From: Pyropia yezoensis
Taxonomy: Eukaryota; Rhodophyta; Bangiophyceae; Bangiales; Bangiaceae
Direction: 5' to 3'
Assembly: GCA_009829735.1 (NCBI GenBank)
Contig: CM020620.1
Coordinates: 26,196,951-26,260,950 of the forward strand
Length of the DNA stretch: 64,000 nt
Shown here: positions 51,527 through 61,698 of the stretch, piece by piece
Position numbering within the stretch: position 1 is the stretch's first letter
Layout of the letters: every line of letters starts with the position of its first letter
The notes under the pieces: model-generated
What the model saw: the letters and a program-made list of their open reading frames with translations, nothing else
Database searches by the model: none
Told to the model about the DNA's origin: nothing
Program-made: the position numbers and the translations under genes

Positions 51527-53470
51527 TCCAAACGGACGACGATGGAAAACCACAGCCACTCGGCTACTGGAGCCGCGCTCTTAACGCAGCGGAGCTCAAC
51601 TACTCCACAACGGAGCGAGAATGCCTTGGCATTGTGTGGGCTGTCCTCAAGTTGAGGCACTTCTAGAAGGACAACACTTCATAATCCGATCGGACCATCA
51701 AAGCCTTAGCTGGATATACAGCACTGCCGACTCTAGCGGTCGGTTGATGAGATGGCGTATGCGTCTCGCAGAGTTCGACTTCGAACTGAAATACAAGCCA
51801 GGTGCTAGTCACCACCTGCCCGACTTCCTGTCCCGCGCGGACAATAACGCGATGAACGAAACGATCAACGATGACATACCATGTCTAGCGGTGGCCCAGA
51901 CGGCACACGGCGTCCAAACGGACAGGTACACAGGCACAACCGACCCCAAGCCTCTTGACTTCTATGAAGTCATTAACAAGCAACAATCGGATGATTTCTG
52001 CAAGTCGATCATCGACAGCGTCAACAACGGAGGACACAAGCCATTCTACCTTGACGACAACAACGCACTGCGTCGCAAAACTGTGTATGGAGACCAACTG
52101 GTCATCCCCAAGTCGCAACAAGATGTCTTCTTGAAGCTCCAACACATGGCCACCACGGCCGCCCACCCGGGCATGAACAAGATGTACTTCACTATGAGAA
52201 CAAAGTTCTACTGGCCATCCATGATATCGGATATCCACAAGACCATCACCAATTGCACCACTTGTGCACAGAACCGGCTAGCGTTGCGTAAGCATACGAC
52301 GCCTCTGACCCTGTTCCCGGCGTCAGAACCACTGACGGAACTGTCGATCGACATCCTCGGCCCCTTGCCAGCAAGCAAAAGCGGAAATCGATTCATCTTG
52401 GTCATTACGGACCGCTTTGCAAAGCTTACAAAGTGCATCGCACTCAAGACCATCACGGCCATCTCCGTCTCATCCGCTGTTATTGAACACTGGATAGCCT
52501 GCTATGGCCCACCGGACAAGATCTTGTCCGACCAAGGACCCCAGTTCATGTCAAACTTTTTCATCGCCGTGATGAAGGTACTCGGAGTCGAGACGGTGCG
52601 CACCACCGCGTACCACCCACAGACCAACGGTCAAGTCGAACGGTACAATCGTACGATTGCTACACAACTGCGTCACTACGTGACCGAGGACCCCAAGCGC
52701 TGGGACGAGCTTCTGCCCGTCCTGACTATGGCTTACAACAGCCAACCACATCGGTCCACTGGACTAGCGCCATTCGAGCTTGTCATCCCACGACGTGTCC
52801 CTAACCTGTCGGTTCGTAACTTGCCACCAGGCACGTCCATATCCCAAAGAGGGACCCTCAATGACGGATCGCCGCTCGCGAGAAAGCGCGAGTTCATGGC
52901 CCGACTGCGGCTGCAGATCCCGGCCGTCATCAAGGCCCTCGCCAAGACTCAACAACGTTACAAACGTAACTTCGATGCCCACGTTGGGACGCGCAATCGT
53001 AAGATCAAGATCGGCGACTATGTCTATACGACAAACCATCAACGAGCTAACAAGCTGCAGAGCAAGGCCGTCGGGCCATTCATAGTCGTCGACGCGGACG
53101 ACTCTACCTTCGTCATTGACGTCGATGGTATCGAGAAACGCATCAACAGCGATCATGCCACTGCGGCACCCCGGCCGGACAACTCCAATGAGTCCACACC
53201 ACACCCACTACTCGATGGGTTTGACAAACCACGGCCGGAGCCAACCGTCCACGACGAATACGTCATCGAAAACTCATGTCTCACCGACGGTCTGGAGATT
53301 CGTACGAATTCAAAGTCCGATGGTATGATTATACCCCCAAGGACGACACGTGGGAACCAGTGGAAAACTTGCCACGTAACCTTGTCATTCGACATTTGCG
53401 ATCCAAAAAGGTAGAAATACCTGGATACACGTGGCGTGAGCCACGAAAGCCAACCACCAAGGTTGCTCTG
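51527..53470 (+). CDS. Pol part of element A: RNase H end, integrase, chromodomain
   Basis: Ty3/gypsy order. The RNase H end (YWSRALNAAELNYSTTEREC ... HHLPDFLSR) is followed by the HHCC zinc-binding region (HPGMNKMYFTMRTKFYW ... CTTCAQNR), the integrase core with D, D and E in LSIDILGPLP, ILSDQGPQF and NGQVERYNR, and a chromodomain near 53300-53420 (YEFKVRWYDYTPKDDTWEPV). The chromodomain marks a chromovirus-type element, whose integrase is thought to be guided to modified chromatin. Fossil; the upstream RT is in the gap. Confidence 0.8.
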
Positions 53471-54084
53471 GCAACTGGACTTGTTGCGCTCACTGGCGCA
53501 GCCGCCGCTATTTGGCAACCACACATACTCGCGGTCTACGTCGACCCATGGGGGGTGGTACAGGCTAATGTCCAATGGGACAACGCAGACCGCTCGGTCC
53601 AGGAAAACATCCCTGTGTACTACATGAAGTCAACACTGCCAGAGGCATGCCGGAACTTCACCTCCCCCACATGGGGACCACTCTGGGAACTCCCAGAACT
53701 CACCAAGCACTATGGCCAGTTGAGCTACCAGCCGGAGAGGCATGTCACTGCCTCGGAGCAGAACTCACATGGCATCTGCCTAAGGGTACCCCCCACCCAC
53801 ACCCTTGACCAAGTGGTCACAGAGCTACAATCCAGTCCAAAGGACACCCTCCTGGTCACCCCACGCTGGGAACATGCCTCATGGTTCTCAAAAGCCAAAC
53901 GGCTCTGTCATGAGTCGAAGATACTCCGGCCAGTCCTAACATCGGACAAAAAGACAACAGAATGGGCCAGGGCTGCCTTCATGTTCAAACACGAACAAAC
54001 AAACAACAAGCCAAAGGGCCAACACAAGTACAAACAAGACTAACACAAGCCGTGCGGCAACACCCTCACCTCCCAACCCCCCCC

Positions 54085-55971
54085 TCAACGGCGACGTCGC
54101 GAGCCCTCGTCAAAAGACGAACTGCGCGAGCGCACACGCCGAGCCGGCGCACGAGGCGCATCCTCCTCCTCGTCATCCGACATCTGTCGACGACGACCGC
54201 CAAGAATGGCACCAACGTCAACACGACGAGGACTCGCAGCCCGAGCCTCCACCGAGGGCGCACGACGCAGCTCACTGAGCAAGCTATCGCGAATGCGAGA
54301 CGGATCCGCCAAACGGGAGACCGTCAACACCAAAGCCTCAACGGCCTCCGACTCAGTCATCCCGCTGACCCGACGAAGAACGTCATCAATCTCCACGGTC
54401 TGACGAGACCAAGCAATGGCCAACGCCCCAGCCGTTGCGCCACGAGGCACCACTTGCCCAGCCAAGGCACCCACCCGGTCAGTCCCCAACAGGGCAACAG
54501 CACCCACACGGGCCCACTCCGACGGCCAGATCGGCTCCGTGCCACCGGTCCCACCGGACACAGGGGCAACCACACCAGGGTTAACACGGTCACTTGACCC
54601 CGCACCGGCCACCGGCGACAACGACCGAGACGCGTCCCGCACCCGATGACCGGTCTCACGACCACGACCGGGACCACGACCCGGTCCGGACGACTCGTCA
54701 CCACCCTCCCACGAGGCGTCATACTTCCAATCAAACGCGCCGCACGGCTGACGAAGAACGAAGCCATACTTGGCCGTCGCGTCCAACTTGACGTACACTG
54801 GGCGAGCCGCCTTGGTGCGCTCATCACGTCGGCGGACGTCGGCGACAATGGTTGTCCACGGGAAGACGGCGTGTGCATCACGCATACGGTGGTACGTCGC
54901 AAGACGCTCCTCACCCCCGGGCCCATCGGCCAGCCGCGACACGTCCAACCCGTCGAACCACTCGGTCACTTGGTCCGGCAACCAGCAAAAAAGTCCGTCA
55001 TGGACGAGCCAATGCACCCAAGCCGCCAAGGCAAAGCAGAAAAACTCGTCGTACACGACGCCCCAAGCCGCGTTATCTGCGTCTTTAAGCCCACTGGCGA
55101 CGTACGACAATGCCGCCGGCGTCTCCATGTACGGTCCGTACTCAACCCACCACGATGGGCGTGATGGAAGCCAACGCATCAGGTCGAAGAACGGGCGTGC
55201 GCGCCCCAGGCTGGACGCCCAAGCCGGCGCCAAAAGGCCGCGACGCTCAAAGGCCGCCAGGTCCCACGACCTACGAAGACGAATCGACGTCGTCGGATCC
55301 CGGAACGGGTTAGAAAGCGAACAGGTCGCAGGACCAAATTCGACGCCCGCCGGACGCACCCCATGGGCAACCTTGTCAGCCAACATGGCCAGATACTCCT
55401 CTAGCCCATGGTCCTCCGCGATAGGCACATCAAGCCGCTCGGCCAAGTCACGTGCCAAGAACACGGCCGAAGGCCACAGCCGGCGAAGACGGCCGAAGTT
55501 GTTGGCCGCGACCACAAAGGTCTCAACTTGCCCGATACGAAAGGCAAGCGCCCAAGCGTACAGACGCCGATGATAAGGGTGAAGACCACCAGCCGCCCCG
55601 TACCGCAGCAACTCGTTGGACAACGACAACACCTCGTACGCCTGCCGTTCCGGCCCTTGACGACCAAAGTCAGCATGACCATGGACGTCCGACACGGACT
55701 CGCCCTCGTAGAACCGCCCGTCGATTGACGCGTCCCGGAAGATGGGCAACGACGCCCACCGCGCGTCGCGGATACGCTGTAGAGCCAATGACCGATTGGT
55801 CCGCGCCGCCTCCATCAACGGCGGGTCCGCCACGAACCCGACACCGTCAAACATATAGGTCGCCCTTGGGCTCCGATACCAGCCCACCACCGGCCGTGCG
55901 GCCCCCGCACATTCATCAAGCGATGCCTCCGCCTCACCACCGCCCACCACCGGGGCAACCTCGTCTGCCAT
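54085..55971 (-). CDS. Antisense ORF in the 3' part of element A, unknown function
   Basis: 628 residues from the ATG at 55971 (MADEVAPVVGGG). A globular, aromatic-rich body (about 30-420, with LYAWALAFRIGQVETFVVAA, RPSWWVEYGPYMETPAALSY and AAWVHWLVHDGLFCWLPDQV) is followed by a Gly/Arg/Ser region and an acidic-basic tail (SDDEEEDAPRAPARRVRSRS). No membrane segment or known domain was recognised. Some plant Ty3/gypsy elements are known to carry a long antisense ORF between pol and the 3' LTR; this placement is similar. It could instead be the gag-like gene of another, oppositely inserted element. Confidence 0.6.
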   Translation of the reverse strand: MADEVAPVVGGGEAEASLDECAGAARPVVGWYRSPRATYMFDGVGFVADPPLMEAARTNRSLALQRIRDARWASLPIFRDASIDGRFYEGESVSDVHGHADFGRQGPERQAYEVLSLSNELLRYGAAGGLHPYHRRLYAWALAFRIGQVETFVVAANNFGRLRRLWPSAVFLARDLAERLDVPIAEDHGLEEYLAMLADKVAHGVRPAGVEFGPATCSLSNPFRDPTTSIRLRRSWDLAAFERRGLLAPAWASSLGRARPFFDLMRWLPSRPSWWVEYGPYMETPAALSYVASGLKDADNAAWGVVYDEFFCFALAAWVHWLVHDGLFCWLPDQVTEWFDGLDVSRLADGPGGEERLATYHRMRDAHAVFPWTTIVADVRRRDERTKAARPVYVKLDATAKYGFVLRQPCGAFDWKYDASWEGGDESSGPGRGPGRGRETGHRVRDASRSLSPVAGAGSSDRVNPGVVAPVSGGTGGTEPIWPSEWARVGAVALLGTDRVGALAGQVVPRGATAGALAIAWSRQTVEIDDVLRRVSGMTESEAVEALVLTVSRLADPSRIRDSLLSELRRAPSVEARAASPRRVDVGAILGGRRRQMSDDEEEDAPRAPARRVRSRSSSFDEGSRRRR

Positions 55972-56013
55972 ACTGGCAATAGCCACAAGCAACTGACGCC
56001 AACCGGCAAGACG

Positions 56014-56410
56014 CGACGCCCTTGACCACTCGTGCCCCTTGGCCGACCGCGCCGCTTGGCCGCCCTTGCCGTTCGACGGCCGCACTTGGCCGCCCTCGCC
56101 CCGACGCCCTTGGTCTCTCGTGCCGCGTAACCGCCCTTGCCGCAAGACGCGACGCCCTTGACCACTCGTGCCCCTTGGCCGACCGCGCCGCTTGGCCGCC
56201 CTTGCCGTTCGACGGCCGCACTTGGCCGCCCTCGCGCCGACGCCCTTGGTCGCTCGTGCCGCGTGGCCGCCCTTGCCGCCCGGCCGACGCCCTTGGTCGA
56301 CCGCGCCGCGTGGCCGCCCTTGCCGCCAGGCCGACGCCCCTGACCGCTCGCGCCGCGTGGCCGCCCTTGCCGTGCTGCCACGCCTGCCGCACGGCCGCAC
56401 TGGCCCCTTA
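56014..56410. repeat. Tandem repeat upstream of the antisense ORF
   Basis: Built from CGCCCTTGRCC / GCGCCGCTTGGCCGCCCTTGCCG blocks. A unit of about 135 bp recurs at 56014 and 56149, then shorter units follow to 56410. The minus-strand frame stays open but low-complexity (RRGRPRGTSGQGRR type). It lies where the antisense ORF's leader or promoter would be. Confidence 0.75.
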
Positions 56411-56852
56411 GCCGCACAGGCCGATCTCGGCCGCCAGCCAACGGCAGCCGCGTAGTGCCCCTCGGCGGGGCGTAACGAGCCAACTGGCCAGCCACCGGCC
56501 ACGACCGACGGTCGAGCCGGCGCACCCGTCAGAAGACGTGCCGACCGACGGCCAAGTGCTCCGCGGCACCGACGTGCCAGACACTTATAGTGCCCTGCCA
56601 ACGAGGCGTCCGGCCAGGCATGCAAGTCAGCGCCCGACGGCCACACGGCCCGGTGCTTCCAGAACGACGACGCGGACGCGACCCCTCCACCGCACGCTGG
56701 CAGGTAGCCACATCCGGCCGCCCGGCCGCACCGGATCGGACCTCGCCGGGACGGCTCGAAGCTCGCAACAGGGGTATGTAGCATATCCGCCCCTTGTACC
56801 AAATTCCGGTATTTACTGGCTTGTAGCCCCCCTGACTGGTGGCCCCAGCCAT

Positions 56853-57302
56853 GTTGGCATGGGTCCGCTTGTGGCTCGCCCTTTGGGGGACTACTTTTGT
56901 TTTGTATTGTTTATCTGTCCTTGCCTTGGAGGGATCTTTTATATTGATTGCTATGCTCGTAGCGATCGGCCGTCCGGCCTCCGCTCGGTCGCTCGACCGG
57001 CATATTGTTTTCGCCCTTATCTGCGACGTGGGGACTCGCCGCTGCCTTCGGCCGGCTTGCTCCCCATCGAACGTCCAGGAGCTAAAGGTCTGTCTTCTTT
57101 GCCTCTACGGTAATAGCTTCCTCTTTGCCTTCCGGGCGCCGGTCGGTCCCATATCCTTTATATTGGGTAACACATATTCCACAAGGGCTACAAAACGCGC
57201 CACATGTGCGCACACGAAGGAACCTACCCGAGCCATCCGCGTCGGTTGCTTCATGTGCGCACAGTATGGGGGCTGGGTCCTGGGATCGCCTGACGACACT
57301 CA
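56853..57302 (+). repeat. Possible 3' LTR of element A
   Basis: AT-richer than its surroundings. It starts TGTTGGCATGGG just after the tandem region and 3' tail, contains TATA-like TTTATATTG motifs, and ends around GACGACACTCA. No partner copy is in the window (it could be in the gap), so the call rests on position and composition only. Confidence 0.3.
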
Positions 57303-57613
57303 AATGTTAAGCAGCCAATGAGAAGCCTTATAGAGTGGTCATGGGACGGGCAGTGGACGCGGACATTCCCACGTTGGGGCGCATTCCCGACAATGCGGGC
57401 GCCTCACGAACAGGGAGTGGGAACGGGCCTGGTGGCCGTGGCACGTGCCCGTGGGATGTCGACCAATGACACCCCAACAGGCAGCGAGTGGTTGGATAGA
57501 ACCAGGAAAAAAATACGGAGAATGTCACGACACAGAAACAACGCGTACGGCCGAGGCAGTAGACACAGACTCCCGCTCTGTCGCGTCCACGCCATTCACT
57601 TCTGCCAACGCCG

Positions 57614-58129
57614 TTATTGCCAATGTCTACCAATCGTCCTATGTGCGACGGACACGCTTCCGCACAGGCTCTTGGACCACGACTGCTCCCGCGGCCGGCG
57701 TGCACTCCTTCGTACTCCCCACACGGTTATTTTGCCTCTAGGCCGCACTGCGCAGGCCCCCCTTGCGCCCGATGAGCTCCGAGATGTCCGAGCATACCGG
57801 GCTTCCTTGGTCTTGCGGGCCAGCTCCTTGGCCGTGTCCAGCTCGTTGGTGGCCGCCAGCACGCTGGCGCTGGTTGATAGGACGGCCCTTTCACGGTTGG
57901 TGAACGACCTAAGAGACGCTACCGGCTGGTCCATCTCCCCCCGTGCCTCGGGCCCCAGGCGGACATTCAGGTGGTTGAGGTCGACCAGCCGCGAAACATG
58001 ACCAGCGCCAATGCTCCTCAGCAGGTGCGCGACGTCCACCTCCGACGCGTCCTTCGGCCACGCTACGGTGTTCTTTACCCTGTTCATGACTTGGGCAGAA
58101 TACAAACCGTGCAGGCACGCCTCAGCCAT
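57614..58129 (-). CDS. Hypothetical protein, 171 residues
   Basis: The frame from the ATG at 58129 (MAEACLHGLYSAQVMNRVKN) has an ordinary composition with a probable helical region (RAVLSTSASVLAATNELDTA KELARKTKEAR). No family was recognised. It sits between the two Ty3/gypsy elements and stops just short of element B's LTR, so it may be a remnant of a mobile-element gene. Confidence 0.3.
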   Translation of the reverse strand: MAEACLHGLYSAQVMNRVKNTVAWPKDASEVDVAHLLRSIGAGHVSRLVDLNHLNVRLGPEARGEMDQPVASLRSFTNRERAVLSTSASVLAATNELDTAKELARKTKEARYARTSRSSSGARGACAVRPRGKITVWGVRRSARRPREQSWSKSLCGSVSVAHRTIGRHWQ

Positions 58130-58191
58130 GACGCGTATCAGCTAATGCACAGTACACTGGGGCCCGCCTGCATGGTAGGCAGCATTGTATG

Positions 58192-58780
58192 TGTGGCAGT
58201 ATTGACCCCCAGGTAGGGGAGCAACACGCGCCATGCAAGAGGCGGCAGGCCACTAGCTTAACCCGTTCCTCCCCATGCTTTTGGGTCCCTATTTTCTAAG
58301 TTAGGGATAGTTAGCTTAGTAGTAAATCCAACTTGGATTTGAGGGTTTTCTGCATTTTATCGTCTTGAATTTTTGTGTGGCCCGGTGGGCAGGTGCTGGG
58401 GTGGGAGATTCTGAGTGACGAGATTCTGAGGGGACCCTGGGGGGAAATGGGGAGGGACAGCGGGGCTTGGCCTCGCTTCCCCGTCCCGACCAAGAAACTG
58501 TTGGCCCACACACCATCTTCTTGTTTGTCAGTGGGGGGATTGCCCCACAACAGGGACAGAGTGTGTGCGACTTGCACTTCTTCCGGTTCTCCCGACACCG
58601 GAGGCAGCCCTTGTACACCGCCCCAACTTGGGTGCCGTGTGTGCGAGTGGTTTTTGCCATATTTGGTGGAGCAGCAGGGGACAGAGGTAAACTTTACCTC
58701 CGGGTGCACCCGGGTGTAGGGGGTCCTCTGTCCCAAAGGAACAATGGACTTGGACCGTGTCTTACGGATCGTTAGCCAAC
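58192..58780 (+). repeat. 5' LTR plus leader of element B
   Basis: Near copy of 49450-50036 with scattered substitutions. The LTR end and primer-binding site could not be placed with confidence because both copies continue into the same leader and gag. Confidence 0.6.
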
Positions 58781-60727
58781 ATGGCTGGATCGGACCCCCC
58801 GTCGTCTGGGGAGTACACGGGTGACGCACGTACTCCGGTGCCTTTGAATACTGGTGAGACACAGGTAGGTGTACCTGGGGTCGCAGAGGGACTAGAGGTC
58901 CCTCAAGCCGGCAGGACTGGGAGTACGGGCGGGCACCTGGCCACCCCGACTCAGTCGGGAGTTCATTCGGGTGACACCCCTGATGTTGGTGGGCCGAAGT
59001 CCGGCCACAATGTGGTACACTCAACGGGAACGTCCCAAGGTGAGAGGACTGTCCCCGCGGGATCCACTGGGGTTGGAGCCAACTTTGGCTTGGAGCCGTC
59101 GCCAACTAGGCTTCCGAAGGACGGCGGACCTCCGTTGGTCGGCGATGGGCTCGCGCCCATGCCCCCGGTTGAGACCTCTGAGGATCGTGGTTACCCCTCA
59201 GGTGGACTCCCGGAGGCGGACCGAGACTCAACTGGAGTCGATAACCCACTCCTCGTGGAAACTGTCCGTCGGGAGGCGACCAATGTGTTGCGGCAGACTT
59301 TGCCGGACCTGGTGGTCACGATGACAAATACCATTCTGAATCAGATTGTGGCGAGTTTGCCAGATGGTCTCAATGTCCAAACCGGATTGGGGCTTTCGAG
59401 CCCGCAGATGCAGGGGACATCCCTCCTCACGCCTGTCTCGGGTCGCTTCGAACAGGGGGCGACCCCTGTGACTCCCAACGAGGGAGCCACACCATTCTCG
59501 GTGGGGCGCACGCCCTTTATGGGGGAGTTCCCCTCGGAGACGGCGGTAGCTACGCCAAGCTCGCCGCGGCAGACTGCAGGCACTGCGGGTCAACTCACCC
59601 CGTTGCCTCAGCGGCTTTTCCATCAACTTGAGGTGCCGCCCAAGATCCAGGTAGCCAACCCGGTCTATCAGAGCATATTTGACTGTGAGACCTACGCCCT
59701 CCACAACAAGTCGGTGGCGTACGGTCCTATTATGGCCCGAGTTACGGGCCGTGCCAATCAGAATGCACTTCACTCCTTTGGGCACAAAGCGGAGTGGGAT
59801 GGAACTCCCCCCCTCCGTGTCTTTGAGTTTCTACGTCGTTTCACAAAAGCCTGTGACGACAATGCCATAAGTGAAGGCATGACTTTCTACATGGTACAGG
59901 AGCTTAACAAGGGCGACCTACGGACAGAACTCATATCCTTCATGCCCAGTTCCTTAAGTGGAGGCGCTGGTGAGGTGACGTCCTACTTGGATCTCGTCAA
60001 CTGGTTGTTGAGAGCTATGGTGGATGAAGCCGCGTTGGCTTCTCAAGTCGAGGATTTTACGCAAGCTCATCAAGAAGAGATTGCGGACGAGTTGTCCTTT
60101 GCGGAGCGGGTCCGTAAGCTCAATAACCTTTGTGGCTTTCTTCATCCACAAGCTGTGGTGAAGAGTCGGTTTGTGAAGGGACTCCATTGGTCAGTCTGTA
60201 TGGAGACCCGGGAGCATAATACTGCCCGGGCGACGCTAGCCGAGTTGGCCAGATTCGCCTACCGCAGAATTGAGGCCTACCGCAAGTTGCGGGAGGAGCA
60301 ACGCCAGGAACGTCAGGCTGAGTTGGCCAAGGAGCGAGAGAAGGCGCGCCAGGCCAGAGAGCTAAGAGATGCACGCCGAATCCGCAAGGATAAGGTAGTA
60401 GCTGCCGTGGGAGCTTCACAGGGTACCTCATCTCCTTCCCAAGTCGGGAAGACTCCTCCGGGAACTGACCATCGGTGTTGGAACTGCAACGCCGATGGAC
60501 ACTGGGCATATGATTGCCCTATGTTGAGTAAACGCATTCAACAACTCGTTAAGAATGCGAGCAAGAAGTCGGCTACGGACGAAGTACGTTCACGCCGCGA
60601 GGATGGACCTCGACCGGTAGTGGCGGTCGCCACACCCTCAGCGGAGGGGGCGGACACGTCGTCCTCGGACTCGTCGTCTTCCCCTTCGTCCTCAGATTCG
60701 GACGCCAAGTCGGCGGGAAACGAATGA
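58781..60727 (+). CDS. Gag of element B
   Basis: 648 residues from the ATG at 58781 (MAGSDPPSSGEYTGD). A disordered N-terminal third is followed by a capsid-like helical region (about 330-500, with GHKAEWDGTPPLRVFEFLRR) and a charged coiled-coil-like stretch (YRKLREEQRQERQAELAKER). A CCHC zinc knuckle CWNCNADGHWAYDC and a Ser-rich acidic tail complete it. Typical of Ty3/gypsy gag, which packages the element RNA. Fossil or recently active copy. Confidence 0.85.
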   Translation: MAGSDPPSSGEYTGDARTPVPLNTGETQVGVPGVAEGLEVPQAGRTGSTGGHLATPTQSGVHSGDTPDVGGPKSGHNVVHSTGTSQGERTVPAGSTGVGANFGLEPSPTRLPKDGGPPLVGDGLAPMPPVETSEDRGYPSGGLPEADRDSTGVDNPLLVETVRREATNVLRQTLPDLVVTMTNTILNQIVASLPDGLNVQTGLGLSSPQMQGTSLLTPVSGRFEQGATPVTPNEGATPFSVGRTPFMGEFPSETAVATPSSPRQTAGTAGQLTPLPQRLFHQLEVPPKIQVANPVYQSIFDCETYALHNKSVAYGPIMARVTGRANQNALHSFGHKAEWDGTPPLRVFEFLRRFTKACDDNAISEGMTFYMVQELNKGDLRTELISFMPSSLSGGAGEVTSYLDLVNWLLRAMVDEAALASQVEDFTQAHQEEIADELSFAERVRKLNNLCGFLHPQAVVKSRFVKGLHWSVCMETREHNTARATLAELARFAYRRIEAYRKLREEQRQERQAELAKEREKARQARELRDARRIRKDKVVAAVGASQGTSSPSQVGKTPPGTDHRCWNCNADGHWAYDCPMLSKRIQQLVKNASKKSATDEVRSRREDGPRPVVAVATPSAEGADTSSSDSSSSPSSSDSDAKSAGNE

Positions 60728-60882
60728 CCGTTGGAGCTGGCCGTCCTAAGCTCACAACGGCAGCCTCGGCCAAGTGGGTCAAGAGGACGAACTAACCGTG
60801 CCGGATACTGCGGCGACCTAAGGGAGTCCGCCCACCTCGGGTAGGACTCCCCAAGAACGTAAACCCACGTCGGGTCATCGCG

Positions 60883-61356
60883 GTGCTGACGGGTGAGAAC
60901 TTCCAGGTGGCTGGCCGGGTGCAACTAGCCCCCGGCCGTGCCTGTTGTGCCCGTATCGTACTTGATACCGGTTCAGGAGCCTCTTTGATTCGCAAGTCGC
61001 TATTACCCAAGGAGGTGAAGCTCCAACGCTGGAGCTCCAAGGCCGACCATATGATTGACATCCATGGTGGGGTACTTCCCATTGTTGGTGCTGTGACCCT
61101 ACCAACTAGGTTGGGAACCCATGAGGTCGACGTGACCTATGGAGTAGTCGAGAATGTATCGGTACCCCTGCTTCTGGGTACCCCTTATGTTGTAACACAA
61201 GTGCCTCTGATTTGTGGCCCGGAATATTGGGCCAAGTTGATGAATGGGGAGACAATCCCCATCCTTGGTAAGGAAGAGTCCGTGGCTTCTGTGACAGTTT
61301 CACAGTCGAAGCCTGTTTGCTCCGTGAGAGAAGGGTTTACTGCTACCCTGCGTTGA
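60883..61356 (+). CDS. Aspartic protease part of element B
   Basis: Pepsin-like retroelement protease with the active-site motif IVLDTGSGAS and the flap/terminal motif LLLGTPYVV. It processes the polyprotein in intact elements. It lies between gag and reverse transcriptase in the family's usual order. Confidence 0.75.
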   Translation: MLTGENFQVAGRVQLAPGRACCARIVLDTGSGASLIRKSLLPKEVKLQRWSSKADHMIDIHGGVLPIVGAVTLPTRLGTHEVDVTYGVVENVSVPLLLGTPYVVTQVPLICGPEYWAKLMNGETIPILGKEESVASVTVSQSKPVCSVREGFTATLR

Positions 61357-61698
61357 GCCCGTAAGGTCACGTTGCCCCCCAACTCGGTGGCGCACGTTGA
61401 CGTTGTCACTGATTGTACGGGGAACGGGTTGGTGCACCCTAACCCCCGTCTTGCTCGCAAGCACCAAGTGCATGTTGCCCTTGGCACGATGGACTCCAAC
61501 GCCGGAGTCCCGTGGAAGGTTCAGGTGATGAACCTGAGCTCTTCGCCCAAGTACTTCAAGTCGGGAGCCAAGATTGGCTATATCGACCAACATGAGGGAC
61601 CCGTAGTAGCGGTCACCCTCAACGCGGGCGCGAGTAGCGACCCGAAGTCTGGAAAGTAAAAGCACCATGCCAAGCCGGCCGCCTCTCTTCGACCCCAC

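Larger units (their letters stand above)
49450..57302 (+). mobile_element. Ty3/gypsy element A (possibly composite, spans a gap)
   Basis: Starts TGTGGCAGTATTGACCCCCA like element B. Parts in order: LTR/leader (49450-50036), gag from 50037 to the gap, the 500-N gap, the end of RNase H, integrase and chromodomain (51527 to about 53470), a tail region to about 54043, an antisense ORF (54085-55971), a tandem repeat and a possible 3' LTR. Its gag and leader are closely similar to those of element B, but the pol part differs clearly from element B's, so the gap may join two elements. It is damaged at least by the gap; the visible pieces otherwise carry few breaks. Confidence 0.7.
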
